The notes under the pieces were generated by a model. That model saw nothing but the letters and a program-made list of their open reading frames with translations. It was not told where the DNA came from and did no database searches. From Acinetobacter sp. ANC 7912 (GTDB lineage Bacteria > Pseudomonadota > Gammaproteobacteria > Pseudomonadales > Moraxellaceae), in assembly GCF_039862785.1 (NCBI RefSeq), contig NZ_CP156795.1, forward strand, positions 1,922,001-1,986,000: a stretch of DNA of 64,000 nt. Reading direction: 5' to 3'. The position numbers and the translations under genes are program-made. Positions 19,805 through 28,220 of this stretch are shown here, one piece after another. The first letter of the stretch is position 1. Each line of letters starts with the position of its first letter.

Positions 19805-20155
19805 ATGAGAAAAACAGAAGTCTACCAAATACGCTTGGATTCTCAAGAAAAGAAACAAGCTTTTGCTGTGTTTAAACAATTAGGGATTACGCCAGCACAA
19901 GCTGTACGACTATTTTTCAAACAGGTCGTCCTGACTAAATCCATCCCCTTCTCGATTGAAAACCAGAATATCAATCTGGAACAGCTGATTAAGCTACGCA
20001 GCAAAATCAAACAGGCAGAAAACAAGCCATTAGCCTCACCTGCATTGGTCGCTGATAGTGCTGAACAGGAAAGCCTAGCGCTTCACAACGATGATGATCA
20101 TCTGGACCTATTTGAAGAACTGAATGCCATCCTCGGCGAGAGTGACAAAATTTAA
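19805..20155 (+). CDS. RelB/DinJ-type antitoxin, apparently orphan
   Basis: 116 residues. The N-terminal half is a ribbon-helix-helix domain of the RelB/DinJ family: TEVYQIRLDSQEKKQAFAV, then LGITPAQAVRLFFKQVVLTKSIPF. The C-terminal part is acidic and would be the toxin-neutralising region. A RelE/YafQ-type toxin gene would normally follow within a few bases. The next gene, 93 bases on, is instead a GNAT acetyltransferase with its own ribosome-binding site. GNAT toxins exist, but they pair with other antitoxin families (DUF1778), so I treat the two as unrelated. It may act as a chromosomal anti-toxin or a regulator. Confidence 0.75.
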   Translation: MRKTEVYQIRLDSQEKKQAFAVFKQLGITPAQAVRLFFKQVVLTKSIPFSIENQNINLEQLIKLRSKIKQAENKPLASPALVADSAEQESLALHNDDDHLDLFEELNAILGESDKI

Positions 20156-20248
20156 CACTGTCGCATTTTCAAACAATTTAATACGTTACAGCTCCCCAAA
20201 CTTCGCTATGCTTCATGTACATAATAATAATCAGACATGGAGTTTTGA

Positions 20249-20692
20249 ATGCTTGTTCGACGCGCTCAGGTAGAAGACCTGCAACAACTTTCAGTATTAT
20301 TTGATGAATATCGCCAGTTTTATGGGGCATCTTCCAATCAGGAACTTTCCTATCAGTTCCTGAAACAGCGTTTTGAAGACCAGCAGACCGTGATTTTCAT
20401 CAATACCAAGGATGATATATTTACCGGCTTTATTCTGCTCTATTTAAGATTTTCTTCAGTCGCCTGTTCAACCTATTATGTACTAGATGATGTTTATATC
20501 AGTCCACCTTATCGCCGGCATGGCGCAGCAAAACAGTTGATTGATACCGCAATTTTATTTGCTAAACAGGAAAATGCCTTGAGGATCAGTTTGGAAACTC
20601 AGAAAAATAACTTTCAATCGCATAAACTGTATGAATCGATGGGATTCATGCGGGATGAAGAATTTGTCACTTTCCATTGTTTCCTGAAATAA
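20249..20692 (+). CDS. GNAT family N-acetyltransferase
   Basis: 147 residues spanning one GNAT fold. The acetyl-CoA binding motif A is YVLDDVYISPPYRRHGAAKQL near residues 75-95 (V-x-P-x-x-R-x-x-G/A), and the C-terminal SLETQKNNFQSHKLYESMGF is the motif B region. The substrate is unknown. GGAG lies six bases before the ATG. It is convergent with the downstream pseudouridine synthase, ten bases apart. Confidence 0.85.
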   Translation: MLVRRAQVEDLQQLSVLFDEYRQFYGASSNQELSYQFLKQRFEDQQTVIFINTKDDIFTGFILLYLRFSSVACSTYYVLDDVYISPPYRRHGAAKQLIDTAILFAKQENALRISLETQKNNFQSHKLYESMGFMRDEEFVTFHCFLK

Positions 20693-20702
20693 AAATCAGG
20701 TT

Positions 20703-21410
20703 TTATTCTTCATGGTATTTTGCCTGCGCCACCTGCTCTTCGGTGAGATAGATCCATTCACCTTCTGGCAGATCGTTTAACGATAACTGACCAATCTGGG
20801 CACGGTGCAGTTTTTCAACTTTATTTCCTACTGCAGCTAGCATCCGTTTCACCTGATGATAGACCCCCTGATGAATGGTCATTTGCAAGCGTTTCTCATC
20901 CAGACGTTTTACATCTGTTGCAGCATAAATCCCCTTTTCATTGCGTAGTTCAACCCCTCGTTCAAGCTGCTGAATCTGCTCATCGGATATTGGATCAGCC
21001 GTTTCCATTTGGTAAACCTTCGCCACATGCTTTTTAGGATGCGTTAAAGCCTGCAGGAACTGACCATCATCAGTAAGTAGAAGCAGCCCAGTTGTATCCT
21101 GATCTAACCGTCCAACACACTGAATTCCACGATTCATCAACAGATCATCAAACAGATCAAAGACACTAAAGTGGTGTGTCGCTTGATGGGAGCACTCATA
21201 GCCTTTTGGTTTGTTCAGTGCAATATACACTTTTTCACGATATTGGTAAGTTTCCCCATATACACTAAATTCCAGCTGATTCAGATCCAGCTTATGCTTT
21301 GGATGATCAATGATTTCGTCCTGGATACTGACAGCACCGTTCTTGATCAGTTGCTGACAATGCTTACGCGAACCAAAACCCTGTGACTGCAACATTTTTT
21401 CCAGAAGCAT
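20703..21410 (-). CDS. RsuA-family pseudouridine synthase
   Basis: 235 residues. An N-terminal S4 RNA-binding domain (LLEKMLQSQGFGSRKHCQQLI) precedes a catalytic domain with IQCVGRLDQDTTGLLLLTDDG near residues 97-117 (in two parts; the aspartate in RLDQDT is catalytic). It modifies a uridine in 16S or 23S rRNA; RsuA versus RluE/RluF identity cannot be resolved here. The ATG lies at 21408-21410. Confidence 0.88.
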   Translation of the reverse strand: MLLEKMLQSQGFGSRKHCQQLIKNGAVSIQDEIIDHPKHKLDLNQLEFSVYGETYQYREKVYIALNKPKGYECSHQATHHFSVFDLFDDLLMNRGIQCVGRLDQDTTGLLLLTDDGQFLQALTHPKKHVAKVYQMETADPISDEQIQQLERGVELRNEKGIYAATDVKRLDEKRLQMTIHQGVYHQVKRMLAAVGNKVEKLHRAQIGQLSLNDLPEGEWIYLTEEQVAQAKYHEE

Positions 21411-21547
21411 AAATCTTAATCTCTACCTGTATATTCAGCCGTTATTCTATACTGAAATGCAGCTTTGCTGATTCAAGTTTATCCCGCATTCGTCTCGCTT
21501 GCTAAAAAAGTCTACAATAGTGTGATTCTTCCTCCTTATTTCTTCTT

Positions 21548-22003
21548 ATGTCTCAATTTGATCTGAATTTAGTCGTTCTTCTGATTTTGCTGGCCTGTGG
21601 TATTTTTAGTCATAACACCGCGGTCACGATTGCAGCAGCGGTTTTACTGGTTTTAAAAATCACGCCGTTGCATGAAACGCTACTGCCTTATGTACAGGCG
21701 CATGGTTTAAATATCGGGGTAATCATTCTGACCATTGGCGTTTTGGCACCGATTGCCAGTGGCAAAATTTCTGGTGACGGTATCCTGAAATCATTTTTAA
21801 GCTGGAAATCTTTACTCGCCATCGCTGTAGGTATTTTTGTCGCTTGGCTTGGTGGACGCGGTGTCAAATTGATGACCAATCAACCGAATGTGGTGGCTGG
21901 CTTGCTGATTGGAACGGTGGCTGGCGTAGCTTTCGTGCGTGGAGTGCCGGTTGGACCATTAATTGCGGCGGGGATTTTATCGTTATTGATTAGTACGCAA
22001 TAG
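21548..22003 (+). CDS. DUF441 family membrane protein (YeaL-like)
   Basis: 151 residues with four predicted transmembrane helices: [45 protein letters not shown], and the last around [19 protein letters not shown]. The motif [13 protein letters not shown] with the glycine-rich C-terminus is characteristic of DUF441/YeaL. Function is unknown in the family. It stands alone, ahead of an intergenic stretch of 312 bases containing three hairpins. Confidence 0.85.
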   Translation: MSQFDLNLVVLLILLACGIFSHNTAVTIAAAVLLVLKITPLHETLLPYVQAHGLNIGVIILTIGVLAPIASGKISGDGILKSFLSWKSLLAIAVGIFVAWLGGRGVKLMTNQPNVVAGLLIGTVAGVAFVRGVPVGPLIAAGILSLLISTQ

Positions 22004-22098
22004 ATTCCTCCAACCTCATAGATTCAATCCCTTTATAATTAAACCTCATAGAACTTAAAAAGCTTATACGATTCAAATAATCATTAAATCACACGACA

Positions 22099-22190
22099 TG
22101 CGACAAGGAGGTCGCACATTGATCTGCGGCACAGGGATGTGCCGTCAGATCAATAAAGGGCTTTTGTTACTTTTGGCCCGTCAAAAGTAA
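22099..22190. repeat. Three-hairpin intergenic element
   Basis: The stretch 22004-22315 has no gene but contains three consecutive perfect or near-perfect stem-loops. First is TGCGAC/GTCGCA (22099-22116). Second is a 14-bp stem with one bulged T built from TTGATCTG+CGGCAC and its complement (22119-22153, 6-base loop). Third is TTACTTTTG/CAAAAGTAA (22167-22190, 6-base loop). No T-tract follows directly, so they are not simple terminators. The look is of a dispersed structured repeat of the Acinetobacter type, but copy number cannot be judged from one window. Confidence 0.7.
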
Positions 22191-22315
22191 GGTGGTTATA
22201 ACTCATCACATATTCGAATCATTACTTACTTATGAGTAGATAATTGTAATCACCCTTTAAGCTATGAATGAATACATCGTGTTCGCAGAAGTTTTTTTAC
22301 ATCAAATTCCTATTC

Positions 22316-24031
22316 TTACTCAACAAATAATAAAGCCAGACGCACCTGATCATAGCCCATCCGCGGACTGGTCAATTCCACAATTGGACGCAACTTGATA
22401 GAACCATCCTCATTAAAATGATCAACATCCTGACGCTTAGTCAGACGTTTATAAATCTTGCGCACCTGCTCCACCACTTCTTCACCCGGGTGGGCGACAG
22501 AAATATCCAGCCCCTGCTCTTTTTGCAGACGACCAAGGTGATTGATAATCGTCGCTGGGGTCAGGCCACGTTCAGTCGCGATATCCTGAATGTCATAACC
22601 TTCCTCAAATAAAGCTCGGGTTTCATCTAGTGTTGCAGCCGCATAATTCTGTTTACCACCATTTTTTGCCAGCTTTTTCTCGTTACGCTGAATTTCAGTT
22701 TCATTCAATGTACCACCACAATGACGGATAAAAGCTTTATGCTGTACAGTCAGATCAATATTTTCGAAGTGAATTTCAGCTTCTTCTGATAGTTCCTGAA
22801 AACGTCGGTCTGCTTTGATCGCCAGACTATCCAGTTCTAGGGCCTGTTCATTAAAGCCTTTTAGTCTTAAACCGTCTAAAGATTTTAGACGGGATAGTGC
22901 GACATAACCCTGGCCTTTTTCAAAGGTATGGCTCAGGTCAATTTCTGCAGCTTCCAGAGTCATGCCCTGAGATTTATGGATAGTAATTGCCCAGGCCAGA
23001 CGTAGTGGAATCTGCTGGAAGCTGGCAATCACTTTACCGGCTTCATTTTCTACAGACCAGGTTTCTGGCTCGACCAGTAGCGTTGTACCATCAGTCAGCT
23101 TGACCTTAGGCAGCACTCCAAACTCATCATCATCTTCAAAACCCACTACCTCGCCGAGACTGCCATTGATATAGCCCAAGTCAAAGTTGTTTTTTACAAA
23201 CATGACTTTGGCATGTTTTTTCAGACTCAGGGTTTCTGGTGCTCGTACGGAAGATTTCAGGGTTTCAATCAGTTTTTCATTTCCATCACAGCGCGCATCA
23301 AACTGACGTGGCTCATTGTCAATTTCATTCAAATGACGGAAGTTAATGCTGTCCACATCCATATTGTGAGTATATAGACGTGTATAAGTCTCGCCAATAT
23401 TCTGGTTGCGGGTTGACTGTAAGGCTGCACGATGTTCCGGGCCAATCGCCTGTGCACGAATCGCATTCAGAATATCGTTGAGATAGTCATTACCCTGACG
23501 GTGCTGTTCAGTTAGATAACAGACGCGAAATTTCGCTTCGACCCAGGCTTCGGACATAAAACAGAACTTGTCGCGGTTACGCTCCTCATTTTTACCGACT
23601 GGTGGCAACTGAAAGAAATCTCCTGCCACAATCACTTGAATCCCGCCAAAGGCTTCTTCAGATTCTTTAAAATATTTGAGGACCTGATTGACTAGATTCA
23701 GCTGCTTGGCATGCAGCATTGAAATCTCGTCAATAATCAGAACCTGTGCATTTTCCAGATGTTCCTTCAAATACTTGCGCTCTTTCATGCGCTTTAAGTC
23801 TTCTTCAGAAAGAAAATCCTTGATGCCAATGCCAGCCCAGGTGTGAATGGTCATGCCATTCATATGTGTCGCTGCAATACCGGTGGAAGCCGTAATCGCC
23901 ACCGATACCTTACGCGCTTTGAGGTAATTAATATATTGATTCAGGGTATAGGTTTTCCCTGCACCAGCCGAGCCTGTCAGAAATACATTTTCGCCCGCTT
24001 TAAGTAACTTGAGTGCAGTTTCCTGTTTCAT
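22316..24031 (-). CDS. PIF1/RecD-like superfamily 1B DNA helicase
   Basis: 571 residues. Walker A GSAGAGKTYTLNQYI is near residues 20-34, followed by ITASTGIAATHMNGMTIHTW (motif Ia region), VLIIDEISMLHAKQ (motif II), VIVAGDFFQLPPVG (motif III), and LAWAITIHKSQGMTL with GYVALSRLKSL (motifs V and VI). These fit PIF1-type 5'-3' helicases. The C-terminus (about 490-535) has an HTH_40-type winged domain: GYDIQDIATERGLTPATIINHL. It could resolve G-quadruplexes or stalled forks. The upstream PcfJ-like gene ends 53 bases before its start and shares orientation. Confidence 0.88.
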   Translation of the reverse strand: MKQETALKLLKAGENVFLTGSAGAGKTYTLNQYINYLKARKVSVAITASTGIAATHMNGMTIHTWAGIGIKDFLSEEDLKRMKERKYLKEHLENAQVLIIDEISMLHAKQLNLVNQVLKYFKESEEAFGGIQVIVAGDFFQLPPVGKNEERNRDKFCFMSEAWVEAKFRVCYLTEQHRQGNDYLNDILNAIRAQAIGPEHRAALQSTRNQNIGETYTRLYTHNMDVDSINFRHLNEIDNEPRQFDARCDGNEKLIETLKSSVRAPETLSLKKHAKVMFVKNNFDLGYINGSLGEVVGFEDDDEFGVLPKVKLTDGTTLLVEPETWSVENEAGKVIASFQQIPLRLAWAITIHKSQGMTLEAAEIDLSHTFEKGQGYVALSRLKSLDGLRLKGFNEQALELDSLAIKADRRFQELSEEAEIHFENIDLTVQHKAFIRHCGGTLNETEIQRNEKKLAKNGGKQNYAAATLDETRALFEEGYDIQDIATERGLTPATIINHLGRLQKEQGLDISVAHPGEEVVEQVRKIYKRLTKRQDVDHFNEDGSIKLRPIVELTSPRMGYDQVRLALLFVE

Positions 24032-24084
24032 ATGACCTATACCGTGAAAGAACGGCTATAGCCTAACGACTTTTCCAGCAAAAG

Positions 24085-26130
24085 TTAAGCATTCACATCC
24101 AAATCTGTTTCCCGACACGACGTAGCCAGTCGTTGATTCAACCAGTCAGTAAATTCTTTAGCGATGTGGATATATTGCGGTTCAGCTTTTTGGTTATTTG
24201 GGTATTCCAGCTGATCAAAAATGAGTTGCCTATCCTGCACATTACAGCCGAGCAATAATGGAACAGACAGGCTCCCATAACTAACATAAAAAGCCACATA
24301 TTCCCCTTCGATAATACGCTTCGCATAGCTAGCAGCCAAACAGTTTCGAAAACTCCTAGTCTGCTCAATGATCTGGTCGATGGTCTTAAGCTCCTGGAAT
24401 GTCCAGTCCCGATAATAAATACAAGGCTCAGTCGTTAAACTTTTCCAGTCACGCAAAGCAAAATCTTTTTTTAATCGCTCAATGATTTCCTGCTTCTGAA
24501 TCTGGGTATGCCAAGCCACTGCCTGATTAAATAATCCTTTCCAAGTCAGGTTCTTTGAAATATGAGTGTGCTGAATAAGATATTCCGCCAGATAATCTCG
24601 CACATAGCTGTCAAAAACTGATTCACGGATATTACCATCCTGTAAATAGAACAGCTGCCGAAACTCGCTTAACTTAATCCGGTGACGTTGTAATTCTGCA
24701 TAGAAATCACGATCCTGCTGGTTTGAAGGATGAATATATTGCTGTACAGTTTCTGGTAAATGTATGGTGATTTTATGTAGATGCTGCAGATACGCCTGCA
24801 TTACCCGACTTAAGCCTAGATAAACTTTCTTGATGCTCTGATCATCCATATTCACTACATCCCGCATCAAGCCCATCCATTCATCCAGATACAAAATTGA
24901 GGGACTAATCGCAATGCGGTGATCATTAACCGACTGACGTGTACCTTTTAACACCACGGACTGGTTCTGCGGATGCTGAAACCATTTGTGTTCAATCGCA
25001 TATTGATAAACACTATGAATAAACAGTCGTGCCGAAACATACTGAAAGTATTGTAGAGTCGCCAGAATCACCTGTGGGTGCACTTGATGGGTATCCAAAA
25101 AACTGATCGCGGTCACAGCAACCCGCACACTACTATGCTGGATATTCATGCTGATCCAGTCCAGCACTTCGGCTGATTGACGGAATAACCAGTTCACCAC
25201 ACGGCTGCAATCAAATAGCGGTAATTTAGCAACTTTTTTCTGCCATAGCTGGTTGTTGCGTTCCAGAAAATGTTTTTTGCTGAGCAGGTCATCTCGCCTC
25301 CACATTTCCCGGTTCATCAGACGTGCGAAACCTAACAGATGAGGATGCTCCTGCGCATGTCGAAACAGTAACTCAATATCATGCACATGCTCATTCAGCT
25401 CATGCAGATTAAAACGTTCTTCAAAAGATAGGCTGATGATACAGTAAATTGCTGGATGCAGAAATTGCGGTGCACTAAAGCAGAATTCATCCAGGCTATG
25501 CATCAAACTCTGGATTGGTAAGAAATCCGATGGCACTAGATATTCCAACGTAAAGATTTTCTGGATCAGTTGTAAAAGTTGCTGTGGTAATTCCCGGCCA
25601 GACAACACGTATTGCTGCAGATAGGGTGTGGTATAAGTACTTGTCTCTATCATCACCTGATCAATCAGTTCAGCTTCGGCAAGTGAAATCTGCTTAAGAA
25701 ACTCAGCAACTCGTTCTGGGCCATTGACCCAGCTATAGACCTGTTCAATAAACAATTTACGCAACTTTTGAGCTTTATCTCTTAAAAAAGGGGAATGTTG
25801 CGGTTTTTGATCACCGGTCAGGAAATAGATATCTTGCAGGAAAAATTCTTCCAGATTTTCAGATTTGACCTGCTGATTATGAAAATGCGGTTCAGCCAGT
25901 AATTTTGCGCTGCCCTCCTGAATCTGTTGTGGTGTATTGAATTGAATATGAAACAGAGCATTCGCCAGTACAATTCGATGCTGCTCACGATCCAGCTTAA
26001 ACATGTTTTGAGCATTGACATGCTTCACCAGAGCCAACTGGTCTTGGTAAAACTCATACAGCAACGGAGAAATACGAAGCAGCTGTGTAGCCAGCTGTTG
26101 ATACTGCGGTACTAAACGGTCCTGTTCCAT
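24085..26130 (-). CDS. Hypothetical protein with a PcfJ-like C-terminal region
   Basis: About 681 residues, largely alpha-helical and rich in Gln, His and aromatic residues. I recognise no domain in the first 550 residues. The C-terminus (about 590-670) reads QTRSFRNCLAASYAKRIIEGEYVAFYVS and later LIFDQLEYPNNQ. This resembles the PcfJ family pattern of a Cys-containing helix followed by an x-G-x-Y strand and an E/Q-L motif, originally seen in conjugative plasmids. The ATG at 26130 has AGG seven bases upstream and is preferred to one at 26160. It lies upstream of the PIF1-like helicase in the same direction, with a 53-base gap, so cotranscription is plausible. Function is unknown. Confidence 0.6.
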   Translation of the reverse strand: MEQDRLVPQYQQLATQLLRISPLLYEFYQDQLALVKHVNAQNMFKLDREQHRIVLANALFHIQFNTPQQIQEGSAKLLAEPHFHNQQVKSENLEEFFLQDIYFLTGDQKPQHSPFLRDKAQKLRKLFIEQVYSWVNGPERVAEFLKQISLAEAELIDQVMIETSTYTTPYLQQYVLSGRELPQQLLQLIQKIFTLEYLVPSDFLPIQSLMHSLDEFCFSAPQFLHPAIYCIISLSFEERFNLHELNEHVHDIELLFRHAQEHPHLLGFARLMNREMWRRDDLLSKKHFLERNNQLWQKKVAKLPLFDCSRVVNWLFRQSAEVLDWISMNIQHSSVRVAVTAISFLDTHQVHPQVILATLQYFQYVSARLFIHSVYQYAIEHKWFQHPQNQSVVLKGTRQSVNDHRIAISPSILYLDEWMGLMRDVVNMDDQSIKKVYLGLSRVMQAYLQHLHKITIHLPETVQQYIHPSNQQDRDFYAELQRHRIKLSEFRQLFYLQDGNIRESVFDSYVRDYLAEYLIQHTHISKNLTWKGLFNQAVAWHTQIQKQEIIERLKKDFALRDWKSLTTEPCIYYRDWTFQELKTIDQIIEQTRSFRNCLAASYAKRIIEGEYVAFYVSYGSLSVPLLLGCNVQDRQLIFDQLEYPNNQKAEPQYIHIAKEFTDWLNQRLATSCRETDLDVNA

Positions 26131-26288
26131 ACACGTACCTAAAAGAATGGATGACATCATTTAATCATATTCGTACTACGCAACACAGACCAATTAAGAA
26201 AATTGGAACTCACTGCAAATCACAAAACTCCAGCAAGCAGTAAAACAGTTCACAATTAATATGACTTTATTTTTTATTTAAGTCAGTT

Positions 26289-27059
26289 CTAAGACTTATG
26301 CTGATTCAGATCAGCTGCCCGAATCTCTTTTAAGTTATCGAGTGCATGATAGATCTGTTGCTGAATCTGCTCGCGAAAAAGTACCAAATCCTGCTGGTTT
26401 TGAATTTCAGGAATCACCTGACGAGGCTGAAACTGAAAATAGAAAGGAACCCGTTTAGGAAACGGATTTTTAGGTAAGGATGGAATGACATCCCCTTTAC
26501 GTAGTAGCTTGTTCAATGCAGGGACTTTAAGAATTTTCTGGAAGTATTTGTTTTCTACAATATGACGCGCATCAAAACCGATCTCAAAAATTTCGTCACC
26601 GCCAAGCGCGGCAAAAGGCACGATATCGTAACCAAATTCTTGTGCCAGTTTTAAAAAGCCATAGCGTTCTTTCCAGATCAGCTGGTATTGCTCGCCTTCG
26701 CGTTTCAGCACTTCGCGACCACCACCGGGAAAGACTAAAATCGAATACCCTTGTCGCATGACTTCACGTACATATTCACGTATGCCATCAATTGCGCCAA
26801 ACTTTTTAAAAATCTCTCGCCACAGCGGAATATAAAAATGGCTGTGATCGGCAATACTGACCACAGCCACTTTGTGTTCGTTGTAGAGGTAATCAATAAC
26901 CAGTGGAGAATCGAATACTCCATAGATCGAATGATTACCCACATACATTGCAGGTCGCGAAGCATCGATATGCTCAGCACCGAGAAAAGTCGGTGTGAAA
27001 TACAGCTTGGCTAAACTGCTTAAGCGTTTAATCCAAGCTGCATCATGCTTGACCTGCAA
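26289..27059 (-). CDS. Lysophospholipid acyltransferase family protein
   Basis: 256 residues of the PlsC-like acyltransferase superfamily. MYVGNHSIYGVFDSP near residues 38-52 is the catalytic His/Asp block, with a longer spacing (H-x6-D) than the usual H-x4-D, as in diacylglycerol-acyltransferase-like members. SILVFPGGGREVLK is the FPxG motif and IVPFAALGG the later block. The only start that covers the N-terminus is TTG at 27059, with AGGA nine bases upstream. It lies 15 bases after the ketoacyl synthase gene, so the pair may act together in lipid synthesis. Confidence 0.8.
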   Translation of the reverse strand: MQVKHDAAWIKRLSSLAKLYFTPTFLGAEHIDASRPAMYVGNHSIYGVFDSPLVIDYLYNEHKVAVVSIADHSHFYIPLWREIFKKFGAIDGIREYVREVMRQGYSILVFPGGGREVLKREGEQYQLIWKERYGFLKLAQEFGYDIVPFAALGGDEIFEIGFDARHIVENKYFQKILKVPALNKLLRKGDVIPSLPKNPFPKRVPFYFQFQPRQVIPEIQNQQDLVLFREQIQQQIYHALDNLKEIRAADLNQHKS

Positions 27060-27074
27060 GATATAAATTCCTAC

Positions 27075-28190
27075 TTAGGCCACAACGTGCTTTTTCACAA
27101 GGATTGAGCCTACAGAGTAGCCCGCACCGAATGAACACAATACGCCATATTCGCCATCATTCACTTCATGTGCAGTGCGGTGCAATGCAATGATCACACC
27201 TGCAGATGAAGTATTTGCGAATTCGTCCAGAATCAACGGAACCAGTTCTGACTTCGCGTGTTCTTTGCCCACGATCAGTTTTAGGATCAGCTCATTCATG
27301 TTCACGTTGGCTTGGTGCAACCAGAAACGTTTGACATTGGTTGGATCAATATTGTTCTTTTCCAGTTGCTTAGTGATCATCTTGGCAACAAGAGGACAAA
27401 CTTCTTTGAACACTTTACGACCGTCCTGACGGAAACGGTTGTTGTCGATGTCTGCATCCACTTCGCTCATGTTCAGGTAACCGAAGTTATTACGGATATT
27501 GTTGGAGAACTGGGTGAACAGCTCAATATCTTCAACTTCGAAACCAGTTTTAGTTTCAGTATCTTCAATGATTGATGCAGTCGCAACATCACCAAAGATA
27601 AAGTGACAATCGCGTGAACGGAAATCAGTATGACCAGAAGTAATCTCTACGTTAACCAGCAAGACACGACGCGCGCCTGATTTGATCGCATCAGCAGCTT
27701 GTTTGATCCCGAAAGTTGCTGCAGAACATGCTACGTTCATGTCATAAGCATAACCTTGAATACCCAAAGCAGTCTGGATTTCAATCGCAACTGCCGGATA
27801 AGCACGTTGGATGTTCGAACATGACAGAATCACCACATCGATGTCTTCTGCAGTTACGCCTGCATTCTCCATCGCCTGTTTAGCTGCAGCCACGCCCCAC
27901 TCTGCCTGAATAGACAGTTCGTCGTTAGAACGTTCATGCAATAAAGGACGAAGACGTTTTGGATCCAGAATACCGCTTTTTTCAGCTACATAACGGCGTT
28001 TGATGCCTGAAGCTTTTTCAATAAATTCTGCACTAGAACCACGCAATGCTTCAATTTCGCCCGCAGCGATCTTTTCCGCATTGACCTGGTTAAACTGTTC
28101 CACATAAGCATTTAAACTTTCAACTAACTCTTCATTGGTAATAGAATGTTCAGGATGGAACAGACCAGTACCTGTAATGCGGATGCCCAT
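27075..28190 (-). CDS. Beta-ketoacyl-ACP synthase III-like protein
   Basis: 371 residues, longer than E. coli FabH (about 317). The thiolase-fold catalytic triad is present: Cys155 in [11 protein letters not shown], His in [10 protein letters not shown], and Asn in [23 protein letters not shown] is the C-terminal glycine-rich loop. The extra N-terminal segment (about residues 30-95) and overall layout match the long KAS III relatives of Pseudomonas and Acinetobacter that condense medium-chain acyl-CoA with malonyl-ACP. The primer preference is inferred from that similarity, not seen. AAGGAG precedes the ATG. An acyltransferase gene follows 15 bases downstream. Confidence 0.85.
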   Translation of the reverse strand: MGIRITGTGLFHPEHSITNEELVESLNAYVEQFNQVNAEKIAAGEIEALRGSSAEFIEKASGIKRRYVAEKSGILDPKRLRPLLHERSNDELSIQAEWGVAAAKQAMENAGVTAEDIDVVILSCSNIQRAYPAVAIEIQTALGIQGYAYDMNVACSAATFGIKQAADAIKSGARRVLLVNVEITSGHTDFRSRDCHFIFGDVATASIIEDTETKTGFEVEDIELFTQFSNNIRNNFGYLNMSEVDADIDNNRFRQDGRKVFKEVCPLVAKMITKQLEKNNIDPTNVKRFWLHQANVNMNELILKLIVGKEHAKSELVPLILDEFANTSSAGVIIALHRTAHEVNDGEYGVLCSFGAGYSVGSILVKKHVVA

Positions 28191-28220
28191 GTAAAACTCC
28201 TTTTAGAAATTACTCATATC

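Noticed and set aside
20249..20692. GNAT protein as a TacT-type toxin paired with the upstream antitoxin
   Set aside because: The upstream protein is RelB/DinJ-like rather than DUF1778, and the genes are 93 bases apart with separate ribosome-binding sites; kept only as a remote possibility.
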